From assembly GCF_036023875.1 (NCBI RefSeq), contig NZ_CP107931.1:3348001-3412000 (forward strand): 64,000 bases of DNA, written 5' to 3'. Shown one piece after another: positions 36,679 to 46,212 of the stretch. Below the pieces are notes generated by a model. That model had not been told where the DNA came from. It made no database searches and saw only the letters and a program-made list of their open reading frames with translations. The stretch is from Mycobacterium sp. NBC_00419 (GTDB lineage: Bacteria > Actinomycetota > Actinomycetes > Mycobacteriales > Mycobacteriaceae). A program made the translations under genes and the position numbers. Position 1 is the stretch's first letter. Each line of letters starts with the position of its first letter.

Positions 36679-38816
36679 CGAGTCTGTTCGCCATCCAGTG
36701 GCCGGCGCCGACTCCGCACAGAGGGCTTGGGAGCGTGGATGAATCGCAGTACCAGGGCCTGGCCTTCGGTCGGCTCGGTGCCGGTCAGGTCGCGGAACTG
36801 CTGTCGCAGGGAGCGCAACGCCGGCACGTGGTCGGCCGCGAGCTCGGCCAGGTCGCCGTCGTCGTGGGCGTAGAGGAAAACCGGTGACACCGGCTGGATC
36901 CCGATACCGTGCTGCTCGGCTGCGATCCACACCGCTTCCACGGCCGCGCCGCCGCGCGCATAGTCGGTGAGGGTGTGTCCGGACATCGTGACCACGCCGA
37001 GGGCTGAGCTGCTGTGGACCCGCTTGGACACGTCGTCGCCGAGGGCCGTGCCCGCATCCCAGGCGGCCAGCCGCGCCATCACGTCGCCGCGGCGCAGGAT
37101 GTCGAGGGTGGCGATATCGGCCGGCTCGAGTTCGAGTCCGCGGATGTCGAGTCCGTCGCTGGTGTCCTCGTCGGGCCAGCGCAGCTCGGAGATCATCTCG
37201 GCGTGCAGGCGGCGCTCGAGATAGCGGATCCGATCGGTGGCGGCGAGAATCTCGGCGGCGCGTTCGATGTCGGCGCGCTCGGTCAGCAGCCGGAGGACAC
37301 CGCCCTGGGCCTGTGCCGCACCCTTGAGCGCCGCCACAGTCGCTGCGTCCAACGGTGTCGGTGTGCCGCGGTGCCGGTTGGTCTCCCGGCCGAGCATCGG
37401 GCCGTACAGCGCCGCCAGCGCGTCGTCCCGGCCGTCGGCCAGCTGGATCGTGGCCCGCAGTGGAACCGCCCCGGTGCCCTCGGTGAAGGTGACCGGGCCC
37501 AGCGCGCCGCGCGAGGCAGCCACCACCCGGGCGTTGAACATCGAGGCGCCGATGGCCACCGCACTGCCCCGATAGGCGACGTCCATCGTCGAGGTGTACT
37601 TCGTTGCCATCTCGACGGTCACCGAATCATTCTGAGCCACAATGTGCCACGGCTGCATGTTGCCCCCCGACGGGGCGCGTTGCACCGCGGCGGCGACAGC
37701 AACCGGCACCGGCTCCAGACTGTGGTCACGGCCAGGTGCGGCGTCGGCGGGCGGGACCGTTGGCGGCTGCGGAGGTTCGGCCAGATCGTCGAGGGCGCGG
37801 GCGACGTCGATGCGCACCCGCCCCGATGGCAACGGCTCGCCGAGACCGATCCTGCGGACCGCCTCGGCCACGCTGGCCGCCCCGACTGCGATGTCGCCGG
37901 CCACCTGCGGCCACGTCGACAGGGTGCGGCCGACTTCGACAAGTGATGCCGCCCCGCGGTCGGACAGGCGTGCGGCGTCGACGATCCGCAGCACGTGTGG
38001 AACCTTGTCGCTGCTGCTCAGCCCGGCCAGATCGGCAGTGCTCACCGCACCGAGGAGCCCGTGCAGGATGGGCCGCGCGGGGTCCTGGTCGTAGCGCTCC
38101 ACGTCGATCAGCCCACGGTCACTGCTGGCCATCAGCACCGGGATGCCGCGGGCGCGGGCGGCCTCGCGCACGGCCGCCTTGATGTCCAGGGAGTCACACT
38201 CCTCGACCACGATGTCGAGGCCGTCGAGAAACGTGTCGATCGAGTCCGGGGTGATCCCGGCGGTCGAGACGCTGACGGGTAGGTAGGGGTCGAGTTCGGC
38301 GATCCGGCGGGCGGCGACGACGGCTTTATTGACGCCGATGTCGAATACCGTTGCGGGAACTCGATTTAGGTTCGACAGCTCCAGGGTGTCGAAGTCGGCC
38401 AGACGCAGCTCGCCGCACAGTCCCTGCGCGGCCAGGGTGTGCGCGATCGCATGGCCCACCGACAGTCCGATCACGCCGAGACGCAGGGTGGCCAGTCGGT
38501 CCTGTTCGTCGCTGGTGATCATGTTGCGGTTGCGGTCCAGCCGCAGCCGGCGAAACGCCCGCGGACCGGGTATCGCGATAACCGCCCGCCGCCACGGGTA
38601 GTAGGCCCAGCGTGTCGGCTCGGTGAGAAGGCTCGAATCGGGTGTCGGACGCAGCGCCCGCAGAGCGTCCGCAAATTCGGCGGTCCGGTCGACGAATTCG
38701 ATGGTTGCGTCAGACCGCAGCCGATCCAGCTCGGCGGTGTGGTGGGGTTCGTCGCTGTGCAGGAATTGTGCGCTGTGGGCGTCCGCGCCGATATCGGCGG
38801 AGACGTCGAAACTCAC
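36675..38816 (-). CDS. moeY: E1-like (ThiF/MoeB) domain fused to a nitroreductase domain, MoeY/Rv1355c-like
   Basis: 713 residues, GTG at 38816. Residues 95-330 are a ThiF/E1-like adenylating fold with [33 protein letters not shown], in which the GxGxxG loop is modified (GLSVGH) and the zinc CxxC pairs of MoeB/ThiF are not evident. Residues 370-700 are nitroreductase-like, with [17 protein letters not shown]. Resembles Rv1355c, called MoeY, whose role in molybdopterin synthesis is not established. It overlaps both neighbours. Fused E1 plus FMN-reductase parts recall azole-forming peptide-modification enzymes; that link is an inference. Confidence 0.8.
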   Translation of the reverse strand: MSFDVSADIGADAHSAQFLHSDEPHHTAELDRLRSDATIEFVDRTAEFADALRALRPTPDSSLLTEPTRWAYYPWRRAVIAIPGPRAFRRLRLDRNRNMITSDEQDRLATLRLGVIGLSVGHAIAHTLAAQGLCGELRLADFDTLELSNLNRVPATVFDIGVNKAVVAARRIAELDPYLPVSVSTAGITPDSIDTFLDGLDIVVEECDSLDIKAAVREAARARGIPVLMASSDRGLIDVERYDQDPARPILHGLLGAVSTADLAGLSSSDKVPHVLRIVDAARLSDRGAASLVEVGRTLSTWPQVAGDIAVGAASVAEAVRRIGLGEPLPSGRVRIDVARALDDLAEPPQPPTVPPADAAPGRDHSLEPVPVAVAAAVQRAPSGGNMQPWHIVAQNDSVTVEMATKYTSTMDVAYRGSAVAIGASMFNARVVAASRGALGPVTFTEGTGAVPLRATIQLADGRDDALAALYGPMLGRETNRHRGTPTPLDAATVAALKGAAQAQGGVLRLLTERADIERAAEILAATDRIRYLERRLHAEMISELRWPDEDTSDGLDIRGLELEPADIATLDILRRGDVMARLAAWDAGTALGDDVSKRVHSSSALGVVTMSGHTLTDYARGGAAVEAVWIAAEQHGIGIQPVSPVFLYAHDDGDLAELAADHVPALRSLRQQFRDLTGTEPTEGQALVLRFIHAPKPSVRSRRRPLDGEQTR

Positions 38817-39565
38817 ATGCCACTCCCGTACTGCATGCCGAAGCCGCTGAACTCGTCGGACAGCGCGGCCAGCATGCGCATTTCCTTGACGATCTTCGCC
38901 AGCTGCTTTGGCGCGGCGTGGTTGGCGAACGTGCGCCGATCCCAGAACATCAACTTGGTGCGGTAGCGGTCACTCGGGTAGGCGGCGGCGGGCACCTTGC
39001 TCGCCACGACACCACCGGATGAGCTCCACCGATCGAGCACGTGTGCCGCGGCAGTGGCCATGATGAACTGCGCTCCGAGCAACGACATTGTGGGGAACGC
39101 GGTCCGTGCGAAGGTGTTGGTCAACGAACCGGCCCGCTCCGGGTCGTCGGACACCCACGCGGACTTCATCTCGACCACGCCGAACGGCAGTCGGTCGGTG
39201 ATCATCTTGCGGACCATATCCTGGCCGGGCTGTCCTTCCCATTCGACGATGGCGTGCGACTCGTCGGCATCGAAGTACGGACCCTTGGCGCGCAGGCCGC
39301 CCACCACCCGACCGTCGGCGTCCAGCGCGGTGTAGAACAGCGTGGTGTCGCGGCCGTCGCTGAAAGAATCCAGGTCCAGGGCAGCTTCCACACCGTGCTT
39401 CTGGTAGTTGCGCTGTGCTCCCTGCAGGTAGTCTTGCCAGAGAGTGGGTTCGCTGTCGGGCTGAGCCAGCACGATGGTGCACCCCGTGTCCTCGTCCTGC
39501 CAGCTAATCGTTTCAGGCAGTTGGTACAGGGTTTCCTCATGAACGGCCAGCACGGAAGTGTTCAT
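38813..39565 (-). CDS. Acyltransferase-like (GNAT/N-acyl amino acid synthase-type) protein
   Basis: 250 residues, ATG at 39565. The sequence [43 protein letters not shown] reads like the N-terminal part of FeeM/LuxI-type N-acyltransferases, where an Asp and a Ser/Arg-type motif precede DGRVVGxLR. The later part has [15 protein letters not shown]. No full motif check could be made. First gene of an operon with moeY-like and dcpA-like genes; GTGA overlap with the former. A long palindrome lies 57 bases upstream (39622-39652). Confidence 0.6.
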   Translation of the reverse strand: MNTSVLAVHEETLYQLPETISWQDEDTGCTIVLAQPDSEPTLWQDYLQGAQRNYQKHGVEAALDLDSFSDGRDTTLFYTALDADGRVVGGLRAKGPYFDADESHAIVEWEGQPGQDMVRKMITDRLPFGVVEMKSAWVSDDPERAGSLTNTFARTAFPTMSLLGAQFIMATAAAHVLDRWSSSGGVVASKVPAAAYPSDRYRTKLMFWDRRTFANHAAPKQLAKIVKEMRMLAALSDEFSGFGMQYGSGM

Positions 39566-39621
39566 CGTTTCCCATCCATCAGACGGCTTGCGTACGGGGT
39601 TGCCGCAGGTCACGCCACGGT

Positions 39622-39652
39622 TGTGTAATCCCCAGTTATGGGATTACGCAAC
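39622..39652. promoter_or_regulatory. Long palindrome upstream of the acyltransferase/MoeY/DcpA operon
   Basis: TTGTGTAATCCC (39622-39633) and GGGATTACGCAA (39641-39652) are 12-base arms matching at 11 of 12 positions around a 7-base centre. It is 57 bases upstream of the operon's first start codon. The length and symmetry are typical of an operator for a dimeric regulator, identity unknown. Confidence 0.55.
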
Positions 39653-39708
39653 TATTAGTATCTCGCTCAAAGGTGCCAAGACTCCAGCCGTCAGCCCGAA
39701 AAACATTG

Positions 39709-39724
39709 CCTACTGGGCAGTAGG
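39709..39724. promoter_or_regulatory. Short palindrome near the operon promoter
   Basis: CCTACTG and CAGTAGG are perfect 7-base arms with a GG centre. It lies 60 bases from the longer palindrome. This form is typical of TetR-type operators. The cognate regulator is not identified. Confidence 0.4.
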
Positions 39725-40257
39725 GTTTACCTCCGATGGCAAACCCACACTGGCGAAACCCGGAACTTGATGTCCGGAATCGACAATGACCGAGGTCACA
39801 GGTGGTGGGGTCGGATTCCGGTCGCGAGACCCTACACTTTCGATCGGCGCGAGGGAGAGTGTCGTTACCGGCGGGTTGGGTGGTCTTCGACACGTTCAAA
39901 GCGGGGTTGACGGGCCACAACGGCCCTCGGATGGCCCGTCGGGAAGGCCGATTGCGACGCGTCTGATGGCGTTGCGAGAGGGTGCCGGAGCGGTCCGGGA
40001 CGCAGCGTTTCCGAACCGCGCAGAACCGATTTTCGACGCATCCGCGACGAGCTTGCCCAGCAAACTTTCGGTCGGTGGCGTTTCGCCTCGGGCCGGGCGG
40101 TGGGTGGGCCATCTCAGCGGCCCGGGTCGGTAGCCAATGCGCGAAGCGCTGAAGCTCACTGTGTCGCCGGGCGCCCCGGGTGCGGGGCGGGGCGGCAGCG
40201 AGGCGCATAGGGTGCTCGAGTGTCCCATCGTGCCCGCCGCCGCCGTGTGGATCACCC

Positions 40258-40902
40258 GTGACTGATACCGGTCCCACCGAATGGACCACGGGGGCGCCCG
40301 GTGTCGGGCCGTGGCCCGCAGACCCGCCCGACGATCCGCGGTATGACCCACAGTTGTTGCGCGACGGCGACGCCCGCAACGTCGTCGACGCCTACCGATA
40401 CTGGACCCGGGACGCGATCATCGCCGACATCGACCGTCGCAGGCACCGGCTGCACGTGGCGATCGAGAATTTCGGCAACGACGCGAACATCGGCGCCGTC
40501 GTCCGTACCGCCAACGCATTCGCCGTCGACTCCGTGCACATCGTCGGACGTCGGCGCTGGAATCGCCGTGGCGCCATGGTCACCGACCGCTACCAACGCC
40601 TGACCCACCACGACAGCACCGAGGCGCTGTTGGGTTTCGCGGCCGAAGCCGGGCTGACCGTGATCGCCGTGGACAACATCCCCGGCGCCGTTCCGCTGGA
40701 AACGACTGCGCTGCCACAAGATTGCCTGCTGGTGTTCGGCCAGGAGGGGCCCGGCATCTCGGCGGCGGCGCACACCGGCGCCGCACTGACGGTGTCGATC
40801 GCCCAGTTCGGTTCCACCCGCAGCATCAATGCCGCGGTTGCGGCGGGAATCGCCATGCACGCCTGGATCAGGCAGTGGGCCGACCTTTCCCGCGCTTGGT
40901 AG
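40258..40902 (+). CDS. TrmH/SpoU-family RNA 2'-O-methyltransferase
   Basis: 214 residues from GTG at 40258. Contains LHVAIENFGNDANIGAVVRTANAFAVDSVHIVGRRRW (motif 1), LLVFGQEGPGISAAA (motif 2) and SIAQFGSTRSINAAVAAGIAMHAW (motif 3) of the SPOUT methyltransferases that act on tRNA or rRNA. The N-terminus is short and proline-rich. Resembles M. tuberculosis Rv0380c. The GH76-like gene follows 16 bases later. Confidence 0.88.
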   Translation: MTDTGPTEWTTGAPGVGPWPADPPDDPRYDPQLLRDGDARNVVDAYRYWTRDAIIADIDRRRHRLHVAIENFGNDANIGAVVRTANAFAVDSVHIVGRRRWNRRGAMVTDRYQRLTHHDSTEALLGFAAEAGLTVIAVDNIPGAVPLETTALPQDCLLVFGQEGPGISAAAHTGAALTVSIAQFGSTRSINAAVAAGIAMHAWIRQWADLSRAW

Positions 40903-40918
40903 GGCAGGATTGCAGACC

Positions 40919-42019
40919 ATGGACCAGCTGTGGGCGAACCGGGCGGCCAGCGCCGAGGCCGCCATCGCGAAGCGACACCTCAAACGACTGTGGCAGCTTC
41001 CCGGCACCCAGCTCGGTGTGGTCGGCTGGCCGCCCACCCGCCGTGACTCGTCCTACGGCACATGGCACTACTGGTGGCAGGCACATCTGCTGGACTGCCT
41101 GGTCGACGCGCAGGCCCGCGACCCGCAGCCGCAGCGGCTGACCAGTATCGCCCGGCAGATCCGCGGGCACCGAATCCGCAACAACGGCCGCTGGACCAAC
41201 AGCTACTACGACGACATGGCGTGGCTGGCGCTGGCATTGGAGCGTGCCGGCCGGCTCGCCGGCGTCGATCGTGAGCGTGCTCTCAAGACTCTCTCGGAGC
41301 AGTTCGTGAAATCCTGGGTCCCCGAGGACGGCGGCGGAATCCCATGGCGCAAGCAGGATCAGTTCTTCAATGCGCCCGCCAACGGTCCGGCCGGAATCTT
41401 CCTGGCCCGCCACGGCGACCGGCTGCGTCGTGCTCAGCAGATGGCCGACTGGATCGACGAGACGTTGATCGACCCCGAGACCCATCTGGTGTTCGACGGC
41501 ATCAAGGCGGGCTCGCTGGTGCGCGCCCAGTACACCTACTGCCAGGGTGTGGTGCTGGGCCTGGAAACCGAACTGGCGGTGCGGACCGCCGACGCGCGGC
41601 ATCCCGCGCGGGTGCGGCGACTGGTCGCCGCCATCGATGCGCACATGGCGCCGGGCGGCGTAATCAAGGGTGCGGGCGGCGGAGACGGCGGCCTGTTCTC
41701 CGGCATCACCGCCCGGTACCTGGCTTTGACGGCGACTGACCTGCCGGGTGACGCGGCCGAGGATGTTGCGGCGCGCGACACCGCCCGCAGGATCGTGCAG
41801 GCCTCGGCACAAGCGGCCTGGGACAACCGCCAGACCGTCGACGGGCTGCCGCTGTTCGGCGCCTTCTGGGACCAGACGGCCGAGGTTCCCGCGGCCGGTG
41901 GCTCCGAAGCACAGTTCATCGAGGGCGCGGTGCACTCGTCAGCGATGCCGGAGCGCGACCTGTCCGTGCAGCTGTCAGGATGGATGCTGATGGAGGCCGC
42001 ACACACGGTGTCCCTGTGA
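40919..42019 (+). CDS. Glycoside hydrolase family 76-like protein
   Basis: 366 residues, ATG at 40919. The conserved double aspartate in NSYYDDMAWLALALERA (about residues 97-113) marks GH76 endo-alpha-1,6-mannanases, whose catalytic pair is adjacent Asp residues. Trp- and Gly-rich stretches YGTWHYWWQAHLLDCLVDA and AQYTYCQGVVLG fit the (alpha/alpha)6 barrel. Resembles Rv0365c. No signal peptide is evident, so it may be cytoplasmic. Its stop overlaps the NhaA start (GTGA). Confidence 0.8.
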   Translation: MDQLWANRAASAEAAIAKRHLKRLWQLPGTQLGVVGWPPTRRDSSYGTWHYWWQAHLLDCLVDAQARDPQPQRLTSIARQIRGHRIRNNGRWTNSYYDDMAWLALALERAGRLAGVDRERALKTLSEQFVKSWVPEDGGGIPWRKQDQFFNAPANGPAGIFLARHGDRLRRAQQMADWIDETLIDPETHLVFDGIKAGSLVRAQYTYCQGVVLGLETELAVRTADARHPARVRRLVAAIDAHMAPGGVIKGAGGGDGGLFSGITARYLALTATDLPGDAAEDVAARDTARRIVQASAQAAWDNRQTVDGLPLFGAFWDQTAEVPAAGGSEAQFIEGAVHSSAMPERDLSVQLSGWMLMEAAHTVSL

Positions 42020-43830
42020 GGGCAATTCGAGTCGGTCGTGACCCGACCGCCAAACGCTTCGGCGAGAATGCCGCGGCAGCTTTGCTACTGGCCTTCACGC
42101 TGGCCGCGGTGTTGTGGGCGAATTCCCCCTGGGCGCATACCTATTCGGAGTTCTGGGAAACCTCTGTCGGGCTGAGCGTCGGCAATATGCACGCCGAGCT
42201 GACCGTCAAGGAACTGGTCAACGACGGCCTGATGGCGTTCTTCTTCTTCATCGTCGGCCTGGAGGTCAAGGCGCAGTTCACCATTGGTGAGCTCACCGAG
42301 CGGTCTCGCGCGCTGGTTCCGGTGGTGGCCGCACTCGCCGGGCTGACGTTGCCCGCGTTGATCTTCCTGCTGTTCAACCCCTCCGGCGACGATGCCCGCG
42401 CGTGGGGTGTGGTCATCTCGACCGACACTGCGTTCCTGGTCGGCGCGTTGGCGATCATCGCCCCGAAGTACCCGGCGCGGCTGCGGACATTCCTGCTGAC
42501 GCTGGCGGTCGTCGACGATGTCGGTGCCCTGGTGGCGATCGCGCTGTTCTACTCCGACAAGATCAGGGTCGTTCCCCTCCTGATCGCGGTGGTCCTGCTG
42601 GCCGGACTGGTCGGTGTGCGGTATCTGCCCGCGGCGGCCCGCGGGCTGGGCTATTCCATCCTGGGCGTCGGGCTGTGGCTGGCGCTGTTCGCCGGTGGAG
42701 TCCACCCGACGCTGGCCGGAGTTGCTGTCGCACTTCTCATCCCGGTGTTCACCCCGGAGCGCCAGCGGGTCGAGGCGGCCGTCGAGGTGATCCAGGCGTT
42801 CCGGCAGTCGCCCAACTCGCAGTACGCCCGGGCCGCCACCCGCAGCCTGCGCGACTCCATCTCGATCAACGAGCGACTCGTGACCGCCTTCGGCCCGTAT
42901 GTGTCGTTCGGCGTACTGCCGGTCTTCGCGCTGGCGAATGCCGGTGTCCACCTGGACTCCGCGACGATCGCCGAGGCCGTCGGTTCCCCGCTGACCTGGG
43001 GTGTGGTCGTCGGCCTGGTGGCCGGCAAGCTGATCGGTATCACCGGCGCCACCTGGTTGGTCCAGCGCTCCGGCCTCGGCCGGTTGGCGCCGGGTCTGAC
43101 CTTGCGACGGGTGGCCGGCGGCGCCGCACTCTCCGGTATCGGTTTCACCATCGCGCTGTTCATCGTTGACATCGCCATCAAGGATCCGAGGTCCCAGGAT
43201 CTAGCCCGGGTCGGTGTGCTGTTCGCGTCGGTGTTGGCATTCACGTTGGGCTGGGCCATTTTTCGGCTCACCGATCGGCTCAGCCCGCCGGTTCCGGTGG
43301 GGCTCAAGCTGGTGCGCGACGTCGACCCCGAGCGCGATCACATCCGTGGCCGCGCCGAGGCACCCTTGACGCTGGTCGAGTACGGCGACTTCGAGTGCCC
43401 GTTCTGCAGCCGGGCGACCGGTTCGATCGATGAGGTTCGGGCACACTTCGGCGACGAATTGCGGTACGTGTGGCGCCATTTGCCGTTGGAACGGGTGCAC
43501 CCGCGATCACTGGATGCCGCGCGCGCCAGCGAAGCGGCCGCGTTGCAGGGCAAGTTCTTCGAGATGGGCGCGACGATGTTCGAGTTCCAGGACTTCCTGG
43601 AATGGCAGCACATCTATCGCTACGCCGACCAGGTGGGCTGCGACATCGCACAGTTCGACGACGACCTGCACTCGGCCAGGGTGCTGCACCGCGTCGAGGA
43701 TGACGCTCAGGACGCCGAGGTGATGGACCTCAACGGGACGCCGACGTTCTTCGTCAACGGGATCAGGCACCGCGGACCCTACGATTCGGCCAGCTTGATC
43801 CGTGCGCTGGAGGCCACCAGACCTCGCTGA
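42016..43830 (+). CDS. nhaA: Na+/H+ antiporter NhaA with a C-terminal DsbA-like thioredoxin domain
   Basis: 604 residues, GTG at 42016. The first ~420 residues are NhaA: twelve hydrophobic segments, DTAFLVGAL in helix IV and the paired aspartates in TLAVVDDVGALVAIA (sodium/proton exchange centre). After a hinge, residues 440-600 form a DsbA/thioredoxin-like domain with C461-PF-C464 in FECPFCSRATG and a cis-Pro loop GTPTFFVNG. Fusions of this kind are known in actinobacteria and others. If the last helix leaves the C-terminus outside, the domain could act on extracytoplasmic disulfides. Confidence 0.88.
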   Translation: MRAIRVGRDPTAKRFGENAAAALLLAFTLAAVLWANSPWAHTYSEFWETSVGLSVGNMHAELTVKELVNDGLMAFFFFIVGLEVKAQFTIGELTERSRALVPVVAALAGLTLPALIFLLFNPSGDDARAWGVVISTDTAFLVGALAIIAPKYPARLRTFLLTLAVVDDVGALVAIALFYSDKIRVVPLLIAVVLLAGLVGVRYLPAAARGLGYSILGVGLWLALFAGGVHPTLAGVAVALLIPVFTPERQRVEAAVEVIQAFRQSPNSQYARAATRSLRDSISINERLVTAFGPYVSFGVLPVFALANAGVHLDSATIAEAVGSPLTWGVVVGLVAGKLIGITGATWLVQRSGLGRLAPGLTLRRVAGGAALSGIGFTIALFIVDIAIKDPRSQDLARVGVLFASVLAFTLGWAIFRLTDRLSPPVPVGLKLVRDVDPERDHIRGRAEAPLTLVEYGDFECPFCSRATGSIDEVRAHFGDELRYVWRHLPLERVHPRSLDAARASEAAALQGKFFEMGATMFEFQDFLEWQHIYRYADQVGCDIAQFDDDLHSARVLHRVEDDAQDAEVMDLNGTPTFFVNGIRHRGPYDSASLIRALEATRPR

Positions 43831-43926
43831 GTTCGTATTTCCCGAGTGCGTCACAGAGCCACAGTTCGGCCCGTATGCTCCAGCGCAAGACCGGTCCGTG
43901 TGGCCGATAACCCGTGGAGCACCGAC

Positions 43927-44955
43927 ATGCCGCGAGCGGCACCGAAGTCGTGGTGGTACGCCGCGGCGGTGACGCTGGGACTCGGTGCGGCGGTCCTGGT
44001 GGCCGGTCAGGGGGCCGCTTCAGCCGACGTGGACTCCGCGTCGAGTTCGTCGGTCAGCACCGCATCGCATTCGCCGGGTCCGTCCGGCAGAGCCACCGCT
44101 GCGACCGCGCGTACCCGGCGCACCGCGGCTGCGCCGTCCGCAGCGGTCGCGCCGTCCACCCGGCCACCGGTCGTCACGGTTGGCACCCGCAGAGCCTCGT
44201 CGGCGACGGTGGCCACCGCCATCCGCACAACGACGATTACCGTCGGCCGACCGGCCCAGCGGGCCAGCGGGATCACGCCCAGCGATGTCTCCGAGGTTGT
44301 CGACTGGGTCGCCAGCTGGCACGTGCCTGCCGGCGGCGTCGTCACCGTCGCGCCGCCCTTACCCGCCGACACCGCCCACACGCCGTACGGCGACATCGGG
44401 AAGTGGATGCTGCGTCCGGACAACGCGGTTGCCGACTGGGGCGGTGTGAAGCACGGATGCAAGACGCTCTACGAGCCGATCAACATCGTCATCGTCGATT
44501 CGACGTCGACCACGGTGGCGCAGTCCACCCAGCGGCTCAATGCGGCCATGGCCGCCGCAGGGTTCCCCAGTATGTCGATCCACAGCACCGGTTTCACCGG
44601 ACTGATCGACGGGGTCATCTACACCCAGCAGCCCTCGACCACGCTGGGCGCCTATTCAGACGGAAACTTCCTGCTGCCCAACAACCATGGCCGGGTCTTC
44701 GGCCCCGCTCCACTGTCAGGCGGGACGGGTTTCGTGTGGACGGCGTCGTTCAGTCGTGAGCAGGTCGGGCTGTATCACTTTGTCCCCAGACACCTGTACG
44801 TGTCGTTTCACATCGCGCGTGAGGCGCTGCGGGCCGGCCTGATCCGCGCCGGAGGCAGCGATCTGGGTCTGGTGAACCTGGGCAACACATACTCCAGCCA
44901 GGCGGCGAGCACCGGTGATCACGACGGCTATGCCGCCGTGATCAGGCTCGCGTGA
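43927..44955 (+). CDS. Exported protein of unknown function with a Ser/Thr/Ala-rich linker
   Basis: 342 residues, ATG at 43927 with GGAG 8 bases upstream. Signal peptide about residues 1-38 (WWYAAAVTLGLGAAVLVAGQGAASA), then 85 residues rich in Ser, Ala, Thr and Arg, then a folded domain from about residue 125 with YGDIGKWMLRPDNAV and INIVIVDST. No family was recognised. Secreted mycobacterial proteins often show this linker form. Gene stands alone between nhaA and the XdhC-like gene. Confidence 0.7.
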   Translation: MPRAAPKSWWYAAAVTLGLGAAVLVAGQGAASADVDSASSSSVSTASHSPGPSGRATAATARTRRTAAAPSAAVAPSTRPPVVTVGTRRASSATVATAIRTTTITVGRPAQRASGITPSDVSEVVDWVASWHVPAGGVVTVAPPLPADTAHTPYGDIGKWMLRPDNAVADWGGVKHGCKTLYEPINIVIVDSTSTTVAQSTQRLNAAMAAAGFPSMSIHSTGFTGLIDGVIYTQQPSTTLGAYSDGNFLLPNNHGRVFGPAPLSGGTGFVWTASFSREQVGLYHFVPRHLYVSFHIAREALRAGLIRAGGSDLGLVNLGNTYSSQAASTGDHDGYAAVIRLA

Positions 44956-45069
44956 TCACTACCGCCGCGGTGCCCATCCCCGCAATTCCGCTGAGAATTC
45001 AGCACTTCGCTTAGGTTTCGCCGACCCCGCAGGTGCCGGTTCTGGAACCCGTCGCCTACGTTTGATGCC

Positions 45070-46212
45070 GTGCAGGACGTCCTCGCGGAACTCGTCGCGA
45101 TCTGGCGATCCGGCGAAACCGCCGGCTTGGCCACCGTCGTGCGCACTTTCCGTTCGGCGCCAAGGCAGCCCGGTGCCGCGATGGTGGTGGCGCCCGATGG
45201 CTCGGTCGCCGGGTCGGTGTCGGGCGGCTGCGTGGAGGGTGCGGTCTACGAGAGCGCCGTCGAGGTCGTCGAGACCGGAGTCCCGCGCCTCGAGCGCTAC
45301 GGGGTCAGCGACGACGACGCCTTCGCCGCCGGTCTCACGTGCGGCGGAGTCCTCGACATCTTTGTGGAACCGTTGTCTCGCAATACTTTCCCCCACATCG
45401 ATCGCCTCGTCGAGGCGATCAACGGTCATCGCCCCGTCGCGGTCGCGACTGTGATCACCCACGACGACGCCGCACGCATCGGCCAGCGGCTGGTCATCGA
45501 GCCCGAGCGGGTCGAAGGGACCCTGGGGTCCGCGCGGGCCGACGACGCGGTGACCGACGATGCTCGCGGCCTGCTGGCCGCCGGGCGCAGCGAGGTGCTG
45601 ACATACGGCCCGGACGGTCAGCGTCGCGGTGAGGGCATGGAGGTGTTCGTAGCCAGCCATGCGCCACGCCCGCGGATGCTCGTTTTCGGCGCCATCGACT
45701 TCGCCGCAGCAGTGGCTCAACAGGGTTCGTTCCTCGGCTATCGGGTCACCGTGTGCGACGCCCGACCCGTCTTCGCGACCAGCGCGCGTTTCCCCACCGC
45801 CGACGAGGTGGTCGTGGACTGGCCGCACCGATACCTGGCGGCGCAGGTCGACGCCGCAGCGATCGATGCCCGCACGGTCATCTGTGTGCTCACCCACGAC
45901 GCCAAATTCGATGTCCCACTGCTGGACGTGGCGCTGCGCCTCGACGTGGGCTACATCGGGGCGATGGGCTCGCGCCGCACCCATGACGACCGGCTCGCCC
46001 GGCTGCGCGAGGCGGGCCTGACCGACGCCGAGCTGAGCCGGCTGGCCAGCCCGATCGGACTGGATCTCGGCGCGCGCACACCACAGGAGACAGCGGTGTC
46101 GATCGCTGCGGAGATCATCTCCCGGCAGTGGGGTGGCGGCGGGCGTCCACTGTCAGATATCGCCGGCCGGATTCACCACGACGACGACACCACCGATGAG
46201 GAGAACCCATGA
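45070..46212 (+). CDS. XdhC/CoxI-family protein (molybdenum-cofactor sulfuration/insertion type)
   Basis: 380 residues, GTG at 45070. The N-terminal XdhC domain has SGGCVEGAVYESA with the conserved Cys, and the second half has the Rossmann-like LLDVALRLDVGYIGAMGSRRTHDDRLARLREAG with SRLASPIGLDLGARTPQETAVSIAAEI. XdhC proteins bind molybdenum cofactor and help mature xanthine dehydrogenase or CO dehydrogenase-type enzymes. No such enzyme is encoded nearby, which is odd. ATGA overlap with the SRPBCC gene. Confidence 0.88.
   Translation: MQDVLAELVAIWRSGETAGLATVVRTFRSAPRQPGAAMVVAPDGSVAGSVSGGCVEGAVYESAVEVVETGVPRLERYGVSDDDAFAAGLTCGGVLDIFVEPLSRNTFPHIDRLVEAINGHRPVAVATVITHDDAARIGQRLVIEPERVEGTLGSARADDAVTDDARGLLAAGRSEVLTYGPDGQRRGEGMEVFVASHAPRPRMLVFGAIDFAAAVAQQGSFLGYRVTVCDARPVFATSARFPTADEVVVDWPHRYLAAQVDAAAIDARTVICVLTHDAKFDVPLLDVALRLDVGYIGAMGSRRTHDDRLARLREAGLTDAELSRLASPIGLDLGARTPQETAVSIAAEIISRQWGGGGRPLSDIAGRIHHDDDTTDEENP

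Larger units (their letters stand above)
39566..40257. other. Long intergenic region upstream of the acyltransferase-like gene
   Basis: About 690 bases separate the acyltransferase-like start from the methyltransferase start. It contains two palindromes (39622-39652 and 39709-39724) near the operon promoter. From 39786 to 40133 an open frame of 115 codons (plus strand) has weak third-position GC compared with its neighbours and no recognisable domain, so it is not called a gene. No RNA gene was recognised. Confidence 0.5.

Noticed and set aside
39786-40133. 115-codon plus-strand frame
   Set aside because: Third-position GC is lower than in neighbours and no ribosome site or family match is seen; treated as non-coding.
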